Of a stretch of DNA of 64,000 bases, positions 16,138-25,259 are shown piece by piece. Origin of the DNA: Streptomyces musisoli (GTDB lineage Bacteria > Actinomycetota > Actinomycetes > Streptomycetales > Streptomycetaceae); contig NZ_JAERRH010000006.1 in NCBI RefSeq assembly GCF_016741855.1, positions 62,001-126,000 of the forward strand, in the 5' to 3' direction. The stretch's first letter is position 1. Every line of letters begins with the position of its first letter. The translations under genes were made by a program, and so were the position numbers. The notes beneath the pieces are model-generated. The model worked only from the letters and a program-made list of their open reading frames with translations, made no database searches and was not told the origin of the DNA.

Positions 16138-17160
16138 GTGGACCGCAGGAACCGAAGGCTCGCTCACCGCGCGCTGGCCACCGCCGTGCTCGCCGTCACC
16201 GCCGCGCTCGGCGCGCTGTCGCCGACCGCGACCGCGGCCGGCCGGGTGGCGGACACCGGACCGGCCACGGCTCCCCCGCACGGCCCGCTGACCGCGGCCG
16301 GCCGGGTGGCGGACACCGGACCGGCCACGGCTCCCCCGCACGGCCCGCTGACCGCGGCCGGCCGGGTGGCGGACACCGGACCGGCCACGGCTCCCCCGCA
16401 CGGCCCGCGTGTGCCGCTGCGCGTGGCCACGTACAACATCCACGCCGGCGCAGGCGAGGACAACGTCTTCGACCTCGACCGCACGGCGGCCGCGATCCGC
16501 GACCTGGACGCCGACGTGATCGGCCTCCAGGAGGTCGACGTGCACTGGGGCGCCCGGAGCGATTTCACCGACGAGGCCCGGGAACTGGCCGGACGACTGC
16601 ACATGCGGGTCTTCTTCGCGCCGATCTACGACCTTCCCGCGGACCCGGCGGACGGACCGCGGCGGCAGTACGGCGTCGCCGTGCTCAGCCGTTTTCCGGT
16701 GCGCGACGCGCAGAACCACGAGATCACCCGGCTGTCCACGCAGACACCCGACCCGGTACCGGCCCCGGCGCCGGGCTTCGCCGAGGTGACGGTCACGGTC
16801 CGGGGCGCGATCGTGCACGTGTACTCGACCCACCTGGACTACCGGACGGACCCCTCGGTCCGGCGCGCCCAGGCCGACGACATGCTGGCCGTGCTGGCCG
16901 AGGACTGTGGACCGAAGGTGCTCCTCGGCGAGTTCAACGCCGAGCCGGAGGCGCCCGAACTGGCGGAGCTGTGGGGCCCGTTGCGCGACGCCGCCCCGAA
17001 CGGCGGCAAGACCTACCCGGCGCTCGACCCGGTCAAGCGCATCGACGTCGTGGCCGTCTCACCGGACGTCACCGTCGCCCGCACGCACGAGGCCCGGACG
17101 ACGGCCTCCGACCACCGGCCGGTGGTCGCCGACCTTCTGCTGCGCCGCCCCGGCCACTGA
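16138..17160 (+). CDS. Secreted endonuclease/exonuclease/phosphatase-fold protein
   Basis: A 340-residue secreted protein from a GTG start with GGAGG upstream. Residues 1-34 are a signal peptide (hydrophobic ALATAVLAVTAALGALS). A threefold 20-residue repeat (AAGRVADTGPATAPPHGPLT) follows, then an EEP domain: VATYNIHAGAGEDN, LQEVDVHWG (metal-binding Glu), THLDYRTD, LGEFNAEPE and SDHRPVVADL (catalytic His). Family members are DNases, phosphodiesterases or sphingomyelinase-like phosphatases. FNAE is the usual DxN position, here GEFN, so the normal first Asp is Glu. Substrate unknown. Confidence 0.9.
   Translation: MDRRNRRLAHRALATAVLAVTAALGALSPTATAAGRVADTGPATAPPHGPLTAAGRVADTGPATAPPHGPLTAAGRVADTGPATAPPHGPRVPLRVATYNIHAGAGEDNVFDLDRTAAAIRDLDADVIGLQEVDVHWGARSDFTDEARELAGRLHMRVFFAPIYDLPADPADGPRRQYGVAVLSRFPVRDAQNHEITRLSTQTPDPVPAPAPGFAEVTVTVRGAIVHVYSTHLDYRTDPSVRRAQADDMLAVLAEDCGPKVLLGEFNAEPEAPELAELWGPLRDAAPNGGKTYPALDPVKRIDVVAVSPDVTVARTHEARTTASDHRPVVADLLLRRPGH
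16231..16407 (+). repeat. 60-bp in-frame tandem repeat, three copies, in the EEP gene
   Basis: Copies at 16231-16290, 16291-16350 and 16351-16407 are identical in DNA sequence, not only in protein (the last lacks 3 bp). Each encodes AAGRVADTGPATAPPHGPLT between signal peptide and catalytic domain. Identity at synonymous positions shows recent expansion. Confidence 0.95.
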
Positions 17161-17469
17161 GACGGGAGCGGGGGCCTTCCGGCATCCCGGCATCCCGGCG
17201 TCCCCGCCTCCCGGCCCCTCCCTTCCGCCGTCCGACCAACCCCAGGAGCCCGCGCCCCCGACCCGTTCCCTCCGCCTTCCGCCTTCCGCCGTCCGCCCTC
17301 CGGCCGCCGGAGCCCGCGCGTCCCGGCTCCCGGCCGAAACAACTTTACGTGCCCCTGACATTCCAGCGTTTCCGTGGCACCCTGCCTCACGCACGTCCGT
17401 CCGCACCGTTCTTCGTTCCCCCACCCTGCCCGGACCCGACCAGTCCCGGCATGGCAGAAGGAGACCTGC
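17161..17469. other. 309-bp intergenic region with short C-rich repeats
   Basis: After the EEP stop come short repeats (CCGGCATCC twice; CCGCCTT/CCGCCGT-type heptamers near 17270-17300). An AT-richer stretch near 17336-17360 may hold the protease promoter. No gene is seen. Confidence 0.5.
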
Positions 17470-18486
17470 GTGAGACGACATCGCACCGCTGCGGGCATTC
17501 TGTTGACCGTCACAGCCCTGTTCACCGGCGGCCTCGTCCAAGCCGGGGCCGCCGACGCGGTGCCGGCCGCGATGCCTTCCGGACCGCCGGCCGCGACCCA
17601 CACCACACCGGCGACCGGACGGGCGACGGCCCACACCGCACCGGCGACGGACCAGCGCAAGGCCCGCACCTTCTGGACCGCCGAGCGCATGCGCGGCGCC
17701 GCCCCCCTCGATCTGCTGCTCACCCGGCAGGCGGCCAGGACCCTCAAGGCCCCTGATACGCACGGGAGTCCGACCACCGTCGCCCCCACCCAGGCCCTCG
17801 CGTCCTTCCCGCAGGCCGGTGGGCCATGGACCGGCGGCGGGGCCGCCGTCACCACCTCGGGCCGGGTGTTCTTCACCTTCCAGGGCCGCACCGCCTCCTG
17901 CACCGGGAATGCCATCACCAGCCAGAACGCCAGCACCGTCATCACGGCCGGCCACTGCGTGAAGTACCAGGGCAGCTGGCACACCAACTGGGTCTTCGTG
18001 CCCGCCTACGACAACGGCAAGGCGCCGTACGGCCAGTGGACCGCGGCCAAGACGCTCACGACACCGCAGTGGGAGGCGAACGAGGACATCAACTACGACG
18101 TCGGCGCCGCCGTCGTGGCACCCCTGAACGGCAAGACGCTCACCTCGGTCGTCGGCGCGCAGGGCATCCAGTTCAACGGCGGCTACAACAAGCCGATGTA
18201 CTCCTTCGGCTTCCCCGCCGCGTCGCCGTACGACGGCACGAAGCTCATCTACTGCAGCGGCAACAGCTCGAAGGACTTCCTGTTCTCGCAGGATCACAGC
18301 CTCGGCTGCAACATGACGGGCGGCTCCAGCGGCGGTCCGTGGTTCACCGGCTTCGACGAGGCCACCGGCACCGGTCTACAGGTCTCCGTGAACAGCTTCG
18401 GTTACATCTTCCTGCCGAACCGGATGTTCGGCCCGTACTTCGGCGACGTGGTCAAGTCCCTTTACGACAGGGCGCAGACGTCGTAG
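17470..18486 (+). CDS. Secreted trypsin-like (V8-type) serine protease
   Basis: A 338-residue protein from a GTG at 17470 preceded by AAGGAG. The signal peptide is RRHRTAAGILLTVTALFTGG with cleavage near QAGAADA. A pro-region of about 100 residues follows, then a chymotrypsin-fold domain. The triad is visible: His in STVITAGHCV, Asp in INYDVGAAV and Ser in MTGGSSGGPWF. Cys pairs around the His (TASCTGN / AGHC) and in YCSG/LGCN fit disulfides. The nearest families are streptogrisin-unrelated glutamyl-endopeptidase-like Streptomyces proteases. It is monocistronic. Confidence 0.93.
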   Translation: MRRHRTAAGILLTVTALFTGGLVQAGAADAVPAAMPSGPPAATHTTPATGRATAHTAPATDQRKARTFWTAERMRGAAPLDLLLTRQAARTLKAPDTHGSPTTVAPTQALASFPQAGGPWTGGGAAVTTSGRVFFTFQGRTASCTGNAITSQNASTVITAGHCVKYQGSWHTNWVFVPAYDNGKAPYGQWTAAKTLTTPQWEANEDINYDVGAAVVAPLNGKTLTSVVGAQGIQFNGGYNKPMYSFGFPAASPYDGTKLIYCSGNSSKDFLFSQDHSLGCNMTGGSSGGPWFTGFDEATGTGLQVSVNSFGYIFLPNRMFGPYFGDVVKSLYDRAQTS

Positions 18487-18730
18487 CACGCGGCACGCCG
18501 TCACACGGCACCGCGTTCGTCATGCCCTCCGCTCGAGAGCAGGGCGGGGCGTCCCCCGCGGCGTCCAGGGCCGGGACGCCCGGTCGGTACGGCGGCGGAA
18601 GGCGAGGCCGAGCGGGGTGACCAGTCCGGTCGTCGACCGGCGTCGCGGGCGGTTGGCGGGCGGGCCGTGGAGTCGGCCGGTAATCACGGGTGCGCGGCCC
18701 CGGCCCGGCCGCGGCCCGTTAGGCTGACCC

Positions 18731-18925
18731 GTGCAGCTGGTTCGCCCCGTCCGCCAGGCGGGATGCGTCGCAAGAGGGAACCCGGTGGGAATCCGGGACT
18801 GCCCCGCAGCGGTGAGCGGGAACGACCGCCGTCATACGCACTGGGTCCGCGAGGGCCTGGGAAGCGACGGCCACTAGGTGTCTCGTCCGACAACGAGACG
18901 CGCCCGCGAGTCCGAAGACCTGCCA
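18731..18925 (+). ncRNA. Cobalamin riboswitch upstream of metE
   Basis: The adenosylcobalamin aptamer core is plain: AAGAGGGAACCCGGTGGGAA, TCCGGGACTGCCCCGCAGCG, the B12-box region GGGAAGCGACGGCCACTAGG and the 3' arm GCGAGTCCGAAGACCTGCC. It lies about 170 bp before the metE start. When B12 is available this RNA should shut off the B12-independent methionine synthase, the standard actinobacterial arrangement. Confidence 0.96.
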
Positions 18926-19092
18926 ACTGCCCGCGCGCGAACGATTCGGGCGCGGACATTCCGGTGACCTCGAGGGCGGGTCGGCGTGCACACGAGCGGA
19001 CGGGCAGAACACCGCCGTCCGGTCGGGCCACCCCTTCGCGCTCTCGTCCCGTCCCCGGGATCTCAGGGATTCATCTCGCGAAGGAGATCTCC

Positions 19093-21411
19093 GTGACCAC
19101 CAAGTCCGCAGCCGCGGCAGCACGGGCCACCGTGTACGGCTACCCCCGCCAGGGCCGGAACCGGGAACTCAAGAAGGCCGTCGAGGGCTACTGGAAGGGC
19201 CGCGTCACCACCGACGCCCTGCGCGCCACCGCCGCCGAACTGCGCCGCGCGAACTGGCGGCAGCTCTCCGAGGCCGGCATCCACGAGGTTCCCACCGGCG
19301 ACTTCTCCTACTACGACCACGTCCTGGACACCACCGTCATGGTCGGTGCGATCCCCGCACGGCACCGGGAGGCCGTCGCCACCCACCCGCTGGACGGCTA
19401 CTTCGCCATGGCGCGCGGCACCCAGCACGCCGCGCCGCTGGAGATGACGAAGTGGTTCGACACCAACTACCACTACCTGGTGCCGGAACTGGGCCCGGAC
19501 ACGGTCTTCAGCGCCGACTCGGCCAAGCAGGTCACGGAGCTGACGGAGGCCCTCGCCCTGGGCCTGACCGCCCGGCCGGTCCTGGTCGGCCCGGTCACCT
19601 ACCTCCTGCTCGCCAAGCCGGCGCCGGGCGTGGCCGCCGGCTTCGCACCGCTCACCCTCCTCGACCGCCTGCTGCCCGTGTACGCCGAGGTCCTCGCCGA
19701 CCTCCGCGCGGCCGGCGCCGAATGGGTGCAGCTGGACGAGCCCGCCCTGGTCCAGGACCGCGCCCCGGCCGAACTGAACGCCGCCGCGCGCGCCTACCGT
19801 GACCTCGGCGCCCTCACCGACCGTCCCCGGCTGCTCGTGGCGTCCTACTTCGGCCGGCTCGGCGAGGCCCTGCCGGTGCTCGCCAAGGCCCCGGTGGAGG
19901 GGCTGGCCCTGGACTTCACCGAGGCCGCAGCCGCCAACCTCGACGACCTGGCCGCCGTCGGCGGGCTCCCCGGGAAGCGTCTGGTCGCCGGTGTCGTCAA
20001 CGGCCGCAACATCTGGGTGAACGACCTGGAGAAGTCGCTCTCCACGCTCGGGACCCTGCTGGGTCTGGCGGACCGGGTGGACGTGTCCGCGTCCTGCTCC
20101 CTGCTGCACGTCCCGCTCGACGCCACCGCGGAACGCGACATCGAGCCGCAGATCCTGCGCTGGCTCGCCTTCGCGAGGCAGAAGACGCGCGAGACCGTCA
20201 CGCTCGCCAGAGGCCTGGCCCGGGGCACCGACACGATCGCCGCCGAACTCGCCGCCAACCGGGCCGACCTGGCCTCCCGCGCGAACTCCCCCATCACCCA
20301 CGACCCGGCCGTACGGGCACGTGCCGCCGCCGTCACGGAGGCCGACACCCGCCGCTCCCCGGCGTACACCGAACGCGCGGCGGCCCAGCGGGCCCATCTC
20401 GGCCTGCCGCTGCTGCCGACCACGACGATCGGCTCCTTCCCGCAGACGGACGAACTGCGCACCGCACGGGCATCCTTGCGCGGTGGGCGCCTCGACACCG
20501 CCGGCTACGAGGAACGCGTCAGGGCAGAGATCCAGGAGGTGATCTCCTTCCAGGAGAAGGCCGGCCTGGACGTCCTGGTGCACGGCGAGGCCGAACGCAA
20601 CGACATGGTCCAGTACTTCGCGGAGCAGCTCACCGGCTACCTCGCCACGCAGCACGGCTGGGTCCAGTCCTACGGCACCCGCTACGTCCGCCCACCGGTC
20701 CTGGCCGGCGACATCTCGCGCCCCGAACCGATGACCGTGCGCTGGACGCGGTACGCGCAGGCCCTCACCGGCCGCCCGGTCAAGGGCATGCTCACCGGCC
20801 CCGTCACCATGCTCGCCTGGTCCTTCGTCCGCGACGACCAGCCCCTCGGCGACACCGCACGGCAGGTCGCCCTCGCCCTGCGCGACGAGGTGACCGACCT
20901 GGAGGCGGCCGGCACGCCGGTGATCCAGGTGGACGAGCCCGCCCTGCGCGAGACGCTGCCGCTGCGCGCCGCCGACCGTCCCGGGTACCTGTCCTGGGCG
21001 ACGGAGGCCTTCCGTCTCAGCACGAGCGGGGTGCGCCCGGACACCCAGATCCACACCCACATGTGCTACGCCGAGTTCGGCGACATCGTCCAGGCCATCG
21101 ACGACCTCGACGCCGACGTCATCAGCCTGGAGGCCGCCCGCTCGCACATGCAGGTCGCCCGCGAACTGGCCGCGCACGGCTACCCGCGTGAGGCGGGGCC
21201 GGGTGTCTACGACATCCACTCCCCGCGCGTGCCGAGCGCCGAGGAGGCCGCCGAGCTGCTGCGCACCGGTCTGCGGGCGATCCCGGCCGAGCGGCTGTGG
21301 GTCAACCCGGACTGCGGACTGAAGACCCGCGGCTGGCCGGAGACGCGGGCCTCCCTGGAGAACCTGGTGGAGGCGGCCCGCACGGTGCGCCAGGAGCTCT
21401 CCGGGTCCTGA
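19093..21411 (+). CDS. metE: Cobalamin-independent methionine synthase
   Basis: A 772-residue MetE that transfers the methyl of 5-methyltetrahydropteroyl-triglutamate to homocysteine, the last step of methionine synthesis. It has two barrels: the N-terminal half starts YGYPRQGRNRELKKAVEGYW; the C-terminal half starts LLPTTTIGSFPQTDELR. The zinc ligands are seen in THMCYAEFGD and NPDCGLKTRGW. The length fits the family (E. coli 753). The GTG at 19093 follows AAGGAG. It is under the cobalamin riboswitch at 18731-18925 and is followed by a strong hairpin. Confidence 0.98.
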   Translation: MTTKSAAAAARATVYGYPRQGRNRELKKAVEGYWKGRVTTDALRATAAELRRANWRQLSEAGIHEVPTGDFSYYDHVLDTTVMVGAIPARHREAVATHPLDGYFAMARGTQHAAPLEMTKWFDTNYHYLVPELGPDTVFSADSAKQVTELTEALALGLTARPVLVGPVTYLLLAKPAPGVAAGFAPLTLLDRLLPVYAEVLADLRAAGAEWVQLDEPALVQDRAPAELNAAARAYRDLGALTDRPRLLVASYFGRLGEALPVLAKAPVEGLALDFTEAAAANLDDLAAVGGLPGKRLVAGVVNGRNIWVNDLEKSLSTLGTLLGLADRVDVSASCSLLHVPLDATAERDIEPQILRWLAFARQKTRETVTLARGLARGTDTIAAELAANRADLASRANSPITHDPAVRARAAAVTEADTRRSPAYTERAAAQRAHLGLPLLPTTTIGSFPQTDELRTARASLRGGRLDTAGYEERVRAEIQEVISFQEKAGLDVLVHGEAERNDMVQYFAEQLTGYLATQHGWVQSYGTRYVRPPVLAGDISRPEPMTVRWTRYAQALTGRPVKGMLTGPVTMLAWSFVRDDQPLGDTARQVALALRDEVTDLEAAGTPVIQVDEPALRETLPLRAADRPGYLSWATEAFRLSTSGVRPDTQIHTHMCYAEFGDIVQAIDDLDADVISLEAARSHMQVARELAAHGYPREAGPGVYDIHSPRVPSAEEAAELLRTGLRAIPAERLWVNPDCGLKTRGWPETRASLENLVEAARTVRQELSGS

Positions 21412-21421
21412 CACGGGCGCC

Positions 21422-21457
21422 GCACGGCCGGGGAGGGACCGCCCGCCCCGGCCGTGC
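21422..21457 (+). terminator. metE terminator hairpin
   Basis: GCACGGCCGGGG (21422-21433) pairs perfectly with CCCCGGCCGTGC (21446-21457) across a 12-nt loop, 10 bp after the metE stop. Confidence 0.85.
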
Positions 21458-21685
21458 CGCCCCGGCGGCGCCTGGCTCCTGCCGCCGATGCTATGTTCGC
21501 GGCCGTGGCGGGCGGGCAGGCCGGACACCGCATGGCCCGGCGGCCGGAGGAACGGAAGGCCGACGCCCGTGCGCAGCCGCACCGCCTGCCCCCGGCCGCT
21601 GAACCGGCCGGCCACATCGGGCCCAGGCACCCTACATCTCGGGTGGCGGCCCGCGTCCCGTGACGACTGCAACAGGAGCACCCGC

Positions 21686-22267
21686 GTGACCGGTCGAGTC
21701 CTTCTCGTCTCCCCCGCCATGAGCGTCTCGCTGCGGCAGGCCCGGTTCGACGACGGCGGCCCGCTCGACGACACCGGCGTGGCGCGGGCCCGGTCGGCGG
21801 CCGGGGCGCTCCCCTCCGCGGCCCGAGTGCTCGTCTCCCCCGGCGAGCGCTGCCGTCGGACGGCGGCGGCGCTGGGCCTCGACGGTGTGCCGGTGCAGGA
21901 GCTGGCGGGCCTCGATGTGGGCCGCTGGCGGGGCCGCACGCTGGACGAGGTGGGGGCGGCCGAGCCGGAGGCCGTGGGCCGCTGGCTCTCGGACCCCGGC
22001 TGCGCGCCGCACGGCGGCGAGTCCGTGCGGGACCTGTGCGCGAGGGTCGCGCGCTGGCTGGCGAACGCGCAGGACCTGGAGGGCCGTACGCTCGCCGTGG
22101 TGGAGCCGGAGGTGGTGCGGGCGGCCGTCGTCGACGCGCTGGGGATCCCCGACTCGGTGTTCTGGCGCCTGGACGTGCCGCCGCTGACCGTGACCGAACT
22201 CAGCGGCCGGGCCGGACGCTGGAACCTACGGCTGGGCCGCCCGCCGGCCGCAGGGGGGAGCGACTGA
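21686..22267 (+). CDS. Degenerate histidine-phosphatase-fold protein linked to the cobalt locus
   Basis: A 193-residue protein from a GTG at 21686 (AGGAG upstream). The fold is that of histidine phosphatases: PLDDTGVARARSAAGALP, LVSPGERCRRTAAALG, LAGLDVGRWRGRTLDE and PHGGESVRDLCARV. The catalytic RHG at the N-terminus is replaced by SPA (VLLVSPAMS), and the second His is replaced in AVVEPEVVRAA. It is therefore likely inactive as a phosphatase. Its setting between metE and cbtBA suggests a cobalt or cobalamin role, perhaps descended from CobC-type phosphatases; that is inference. Confidence 0.82.
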   Translation: MTGRVLLVSPAMSVSLRQARFDDGGPLDDTGVARARSAAGALPSAARVLVSPGERCRRTAAALGLDGVPVQELAGLDVGRWRGRTLDEVGAAEPEAVGRWLSDPGCAPHGGESVRDLCARVARWLANAQDLEGRTLAVVEPEVVRAAVVDALGIPDSVFWRLDVPPLTVTELSGRAGRWNLRLGRPPAAGGSD

Positions 22268-22314
22268 AGGTGCCGCACAAGGCTCCGGCCGGCCGACCGC
22301 CGGACGGCGGGGCC

Positions 22315-22653
22315 TCAGGACGTCGCGTCGCGGTGGCGGCGCAGCAGTGCCGCCACCGCGCAGCGCAGGCAGGCGGTGTCGGCGTCCTTCCGGGCGGCTT
22401 CGGTGTCGGGGCAGGTCACCGACGGCACATGGGTCCGGTCCCGGCAGACGTCCCCTTGGGCGGCTATCAGGGTCTCCAGCTCGTACAGGAGTTGTTCGGT
22501 GCGCTTGGCCTGGTGCGCGAGCACCCGGACCCGCGCGCTCTGGCCGCCGATCTGCCGTCGGCCGGCGACCAGTTGCTCGTACTCCTCCGGGGTGAGGGCG
22601 ACCGCCTCGCGGCCGGCGAGCCTGATGCGGCGCGGCTGGGGGGTTCTGGCCAC
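22315..22653 (-). CDS. Hypothetical protein with Cys pairs
   Basis: A 112-residue protein from a GTG at 22653 with GGAGGA upstream. The N-terminal part is basic (RIRLAGREAV), followed by TPEEYEQLVAGRR, a probable coiled coil (ARVRVLAHQAKRTEQLLYEL), and a C-terminal segment with four Cys (VCRD, TCPD, CLRC) that could bind a metal. I recognise no family. It is downstream of cbtA on the same strand but separated by a terminator. Confidence 0.7.
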   Translation of the reverse strand: MARTPQPRRIRLAGREAVALTPEEYEQLVAGRRQIGGQSARVRVLAHQAKRTEQLLYELETLIAAQGDVCRDRTHVPSVTCPDTEAARKDADTACLRCAVAALLRRHRDATS

Positions 22654-22746
22654 TCGGTTCCTCCGCTCCTCGCCCGGGTGCCCGCCGCCGACCGGCCTTC
22701 CGTGCCACGGCTGCGGATCCGGTCCTCGTCGGTGTCCGGAGAACGC

Positions 22747-22781
22747 CAGAGGGCCCCCGGATGGTTCCGAAGGGCCCTCTG
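22747..22781 (-). terminator. Terminator of the cbtB-cbtA operon
   Basis: CAGAGGGCCC (22747-22756) pairs with GGGCCCTCTG (22772-22781) across 15 nt, 15 bp beyond the cbtA stop codon. Confidence 0.75.
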
Positions 22782-22795
22782 CTGTCCGGAAGGAG

Positions 22796-23557
22796 TCAAT
22801 GCGCGGCCGGAACCGCCCGACCGGTGGCCGTCGCCGGCTTGGGGTTCAGCAGCCGTTCGGCCAACTCGCCGAAGGCGAGCCCGAATCCGCCCCACAGGAC
22901 GGCCTGGATGGCCAGCGCGGACAGGCGGAACCGCCACAGCAGGGTGGCCGGGAAGTGCTCCGGCACCTCGTTGACGACCGGCAGGAACGCGTAGGCCAGA
23001 CCGATCACGGCGGCGAACGCGGCCACCGCGACGACCGTCGCCCACCAGTTGCCCAGGCTGGGCGCGAGGCGCTTGCCCAGCATGGTGGCGGCGACCGCGA
23101 GGAGGACGCTGAGGAGCATCATCAGGAAGTACAGGGTGGTCCGCTTGCCGATCGTGTCGGGGTCGCCGACCGACGGCGGATTGGCCGGGTACTTCAGGAA
23201 CGGCACGACGTAGACGGTGAGCAGTGCGGTGCCCGACAGCAGCAGCGCCGTGGCGCGCGGACCGAAGCGGCCGACGCGGCCCAGGGCGAAGCAGAAGGCG
23301 AGCGCCGCGATGCCGCCGAAGGCGACGCCGTAGACGAGGACGCCGGTGGCGAGGCCGGCGGTGGACTGGAGGGAGCGGGAGACGACCTCCACCTCGTGCT
23401 CATGGGCGTGGGCGTGGGCGTGGGCTTCCTCGAAGCCGATCGCCTTGTCGACGCTCGGCTCGCCGAGGAGGTAGGCCGCGAGCAGGGCGAGCACACCGGC
23501 GGCCAGGCCGGCGAGCATGCCCCGCACGAGGAGGTTTCTTACCGTTGCGGAGTTCAT
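22796..23557 (-). CDS. cbtA: Cobalt transporter subunit CbtA
   Basis: A 253-residue membrane protein with about six helices. It starts NSATVRNLLVRGMLAGLAAGVLALLAAYLLGEPSVDKAI, the CbtA lead, followed by a His-rich loop (EEAHAHAHAHEHEVE) suited to binding cobalt. FLKYPANPPSVGDPDTIGKRT is the conserved CbtA loop. CbtA with CbtB is predicted to import cobalt for cobalamin synthesis, mostly from its association with B12 riboswitches. It follows cbtB by 22 bp on the minus strand. Confidence 0.95.
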   Translation of the reverse strand: MNSATVRNLLVRGMLAGLAAGVLALLAAYLLGEPSVDKAIGFEEAHAHAHAHEHEVEVVSRSLQSTAGLATGVLVYGVAFGGIAALAFCFALGRVGRFGPRATALLLSGTALLTVYVVPFLKYPANPPSVGDPDTIGKRTTLYFLMMLLSVLLAVAATMLGKRLAPSLGNWWATVVAVAAFAAVIGLAYAFLPVVNEVPEHFPATLLWRFRLSALAIQAVLWGGFGLAFGELAERLLNPKPATATGRAVPAAH

Positions 23558-23579
23558 GGTGGTGCGCTGTCCCCTCGCG

Positions 23580-23801
23580 TCAGTGGCAGGGGAAACCGAG
23601 CAGGTGGCGGGCGTCGTGCACCCACTCGTGGACATCGGTGCCGTTGAACACGGAGGTGGCGCCCTGCTCGGCGCCGACGAAGTAGAGCAGGACCAGCATC
23701 AGGATGCCGAAGAAGACCGCCCAGGGAGCTATCGCCTTCAGCGGCAGCGTGGCGGGAACGGCGGGGGTGGTGGCTGTCGGCTGGGCGACGGTCTGCGCCA
23801 T
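23580..23801 (-). CDS. cbtB: Cobalt transporter subunit CbtB
   Basis: A 73-residue protein with one membrane helix (AVFFGILMLVLLYFVG) and the CbtB C-terminal histidine signature HEWVHDARHLLGFPCH. The ATG at 23801 has GGAGG upstream; the longer upstream frame is noncoding riboswitch sequence. It is the first gene of cbtBA. Confidence 0.95.
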   Translation of the reverse strand: MAQTVAQPTATTPAVPATLPLKAIAPWAVFFGILMLVLLYFVGAEQGATSVFNGTDVHEWVHDARHLLGFPCH

Positions 23802-23849
23802 GGCAGGACCTCCTCTGGGAGTTCGCGTCCCATCTCGGTGGTGCACAGG

Positions 23850-23975
23850 ACGACGGCCACGGGTCTGACTCACGAGACGACCAGGGGACGCCTCGCACAC
23901 AGTGGCGCGACCGTTCCGGATTCTCACCGGCTTCCGACTCGCCGTCGTCGATATCGGACAGACCGTACCGCGTGA
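23850..23975 (-). ncRNA. Cobalamin riboswitch upstream of cbtBA
   Basis: On the minus strand GGAAGCCGGTGAGAATCCGG is followed by CGGTCGCGCCACTGTG and, further on, CGTGAGTCAGACCCGTGG, matching the conserved cobalamin aptamer segments. It lies 50-170 bp before cbtB, so cobalt import should be repressed when B12 is plentiful. The 5' boundary is approximate. Confidence 0.9.
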
Positions 23976-24158
23976 CCGGCGCCCGGCCAAGACCGCCCGC
24001 ACCCGGCGTGATCTTCCTCTCGCACGGGCGGCCGGTCCTGGTGCCCGTGGGCCGGCGGTGGCGGATTCCGTTGATCGCCCGGCCGCGGGAAGCGCTGCCC
24101 CGCGTCATCGGCGGTCGCGAACACCGCGTGCTCCAGGCGCCGTTCGCGGCGGTACGGC

Positions 24159-25259
24159 TCAGCGGGCCGCCTCCTGGCCTGTGTCGGGCGCAGCAAGTCC
24201 CAGTTCGCGCTCGCCGAGCGGGGCGAAGAAGCGTTCCACGTCGGCGTCGCCGACCTCGGCGAGGGTCGCGGGCGACCAGCGCGGGTCGCGGTCCTTGTCG
24301 ACGATCTGGGCGCGGACGCCCTCGACCAGGTCGGGGGTGCTCAGGGCGGCGCACGAGACGCGGTACTCCTGGTCGAGGACGCGCTCCAGCGGGCCGAGGC
24401 GCCGGGCCCGGCGGATCGCGGCCAGGGTGACCTTGAGGGAGGTGGGCGACCTGGTGAGCAGGGTCTCGGCCGTCTCCTTCGCCTCGGGTCCGCCGTGCGC
24501 GAGCAGCCGTTCGACGATCTCCTCGACCGTGCCGGCGGCGTAGCAGGCGTCGATCCACTCGCGCCGTTCGGCCAGCTGGGCCCGGGGCGGCGGCTGGACG
24601 TACCGCGCGAGGGCGTCCCCGACAGGTGTGCCGGCCAGGTCGTCGACGAAGGAGTGGAGGGCCGCGGACGGCAGGTAGTGGTCGGCGAGCCCGCAGAACA
24701 GGGCGTCGCCGGCGCCGATCTGCGCACCCGTCAGCGCGAGGTGGGTGCCCAGTTCGCCGGGGGCGAGTCCGAGCAGATAGGTGCCGCCGACGTCGGGGAC
24801 GAAGCCGATGCCGGTCTCGGGCATGGCGATCCGCGACCGTTCGGTGACGACGCGGACGCCGCCGTGCGCGGAGAGGCCGACGCCGCCGCCCATGACGATG
24901 CCGTCCATGACGGCCACGTACGGCTTGGGGTAGCGGGCGATGCGGGCGTTGAGGTGGTACTCGTCGCGCCAGAACGCGGCGGAGGCGGTGCCGTCGCCGT
25001 CGCGGGCGTCGTCGTGGACGGCGCGGATGTCACCGCCCGCGCACAGCCCGCGTTCCCCCGCGCCGGTGAGGACGACGGTCTCCACGGCCGGATCGTGCTC
25101 CCAGGCGCGCAGCGCCTCGTCGATCCGGCGGACCATCTCGTGGTTGAGGGCGTTGAGCGCCTTGGGCCGGTTGAGCGTGATGTACGCGGCCCGTCCCCTG
25201 GTGTGCAGCAGGACGGGGTCGGCGGTGCCGGGCCGGACCGACTGTTCGCCGCCGCTCAT
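24159..25259 (-). CDS. 3-Hydroxyisobutyryl-CoA hydrolase (enoyl-CoA hydratase/isomerase family)
   Basis: A 366-residue crotonase-fold enzyme. LCAGGDIRAVHDD and GIVMGGGVGLSAHG form the oxyanion hole, and MPETGIGFVPDVGGTYLL with LALTGAQIGAGDALFCGLAD are specific to 3-hydroxyisobutyryl-CoA hydrolases of valine degradation. The extended C-terminal domain gives a family length of about 350. The start at 25259 overlaps the stop of a degraded acyl-CoA dehydrogenase fragment (ATGA), so it was once the second gene of a valine/acyl-CoA operon and now lacks its partner. Confidence 0.92.
   Translation of the reverse strand: MSGGEQSVRPGTADPVLLHTRGRAAYITLNRPKALNALNHEMVRRIDEALRAWEHDPAVETVVLTGAGERGLCAGGDIRAVHDDARDGDGTASAAFWRDEYHLNARIARYPKPYVAVMDGIVMGGGVGLSAHGGVRVVTERSRIAMPETGIGFVPDVGGTYLLGLAPGELGTHLALTGAQIGAGDALFCGLADHYLPSAALHSFVDDLAGTPVGDALARYVQPPPRAQLAERREWIDACYAAGTVEEIVERLLAHGGPEAKETAETLLTRSPTSLKVTLAAIRRARRLGPLERVLDQEYRVSCAALSTPDLVEGVRAQIVDKDRDPRWSPATLAEVGDADVERFFAPLGERELGLAAPDTGQEAAR

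Noticed and set aside
21412..21685. A fourth cobalamin riboswitch before the degenerate phosphatase gene
   Set aside because: I looked for the GGTG-AATCC and B12-box elements and did not find them; only the metE terminator and a weak promoter-like TATGTT are present.
19063..22278. Long minus-strand open frame antisense to metE
   Set aside because: It is low-complexity Gly/Arg/Val text with no domain and lies opposite a certain gene and its riboswitch.
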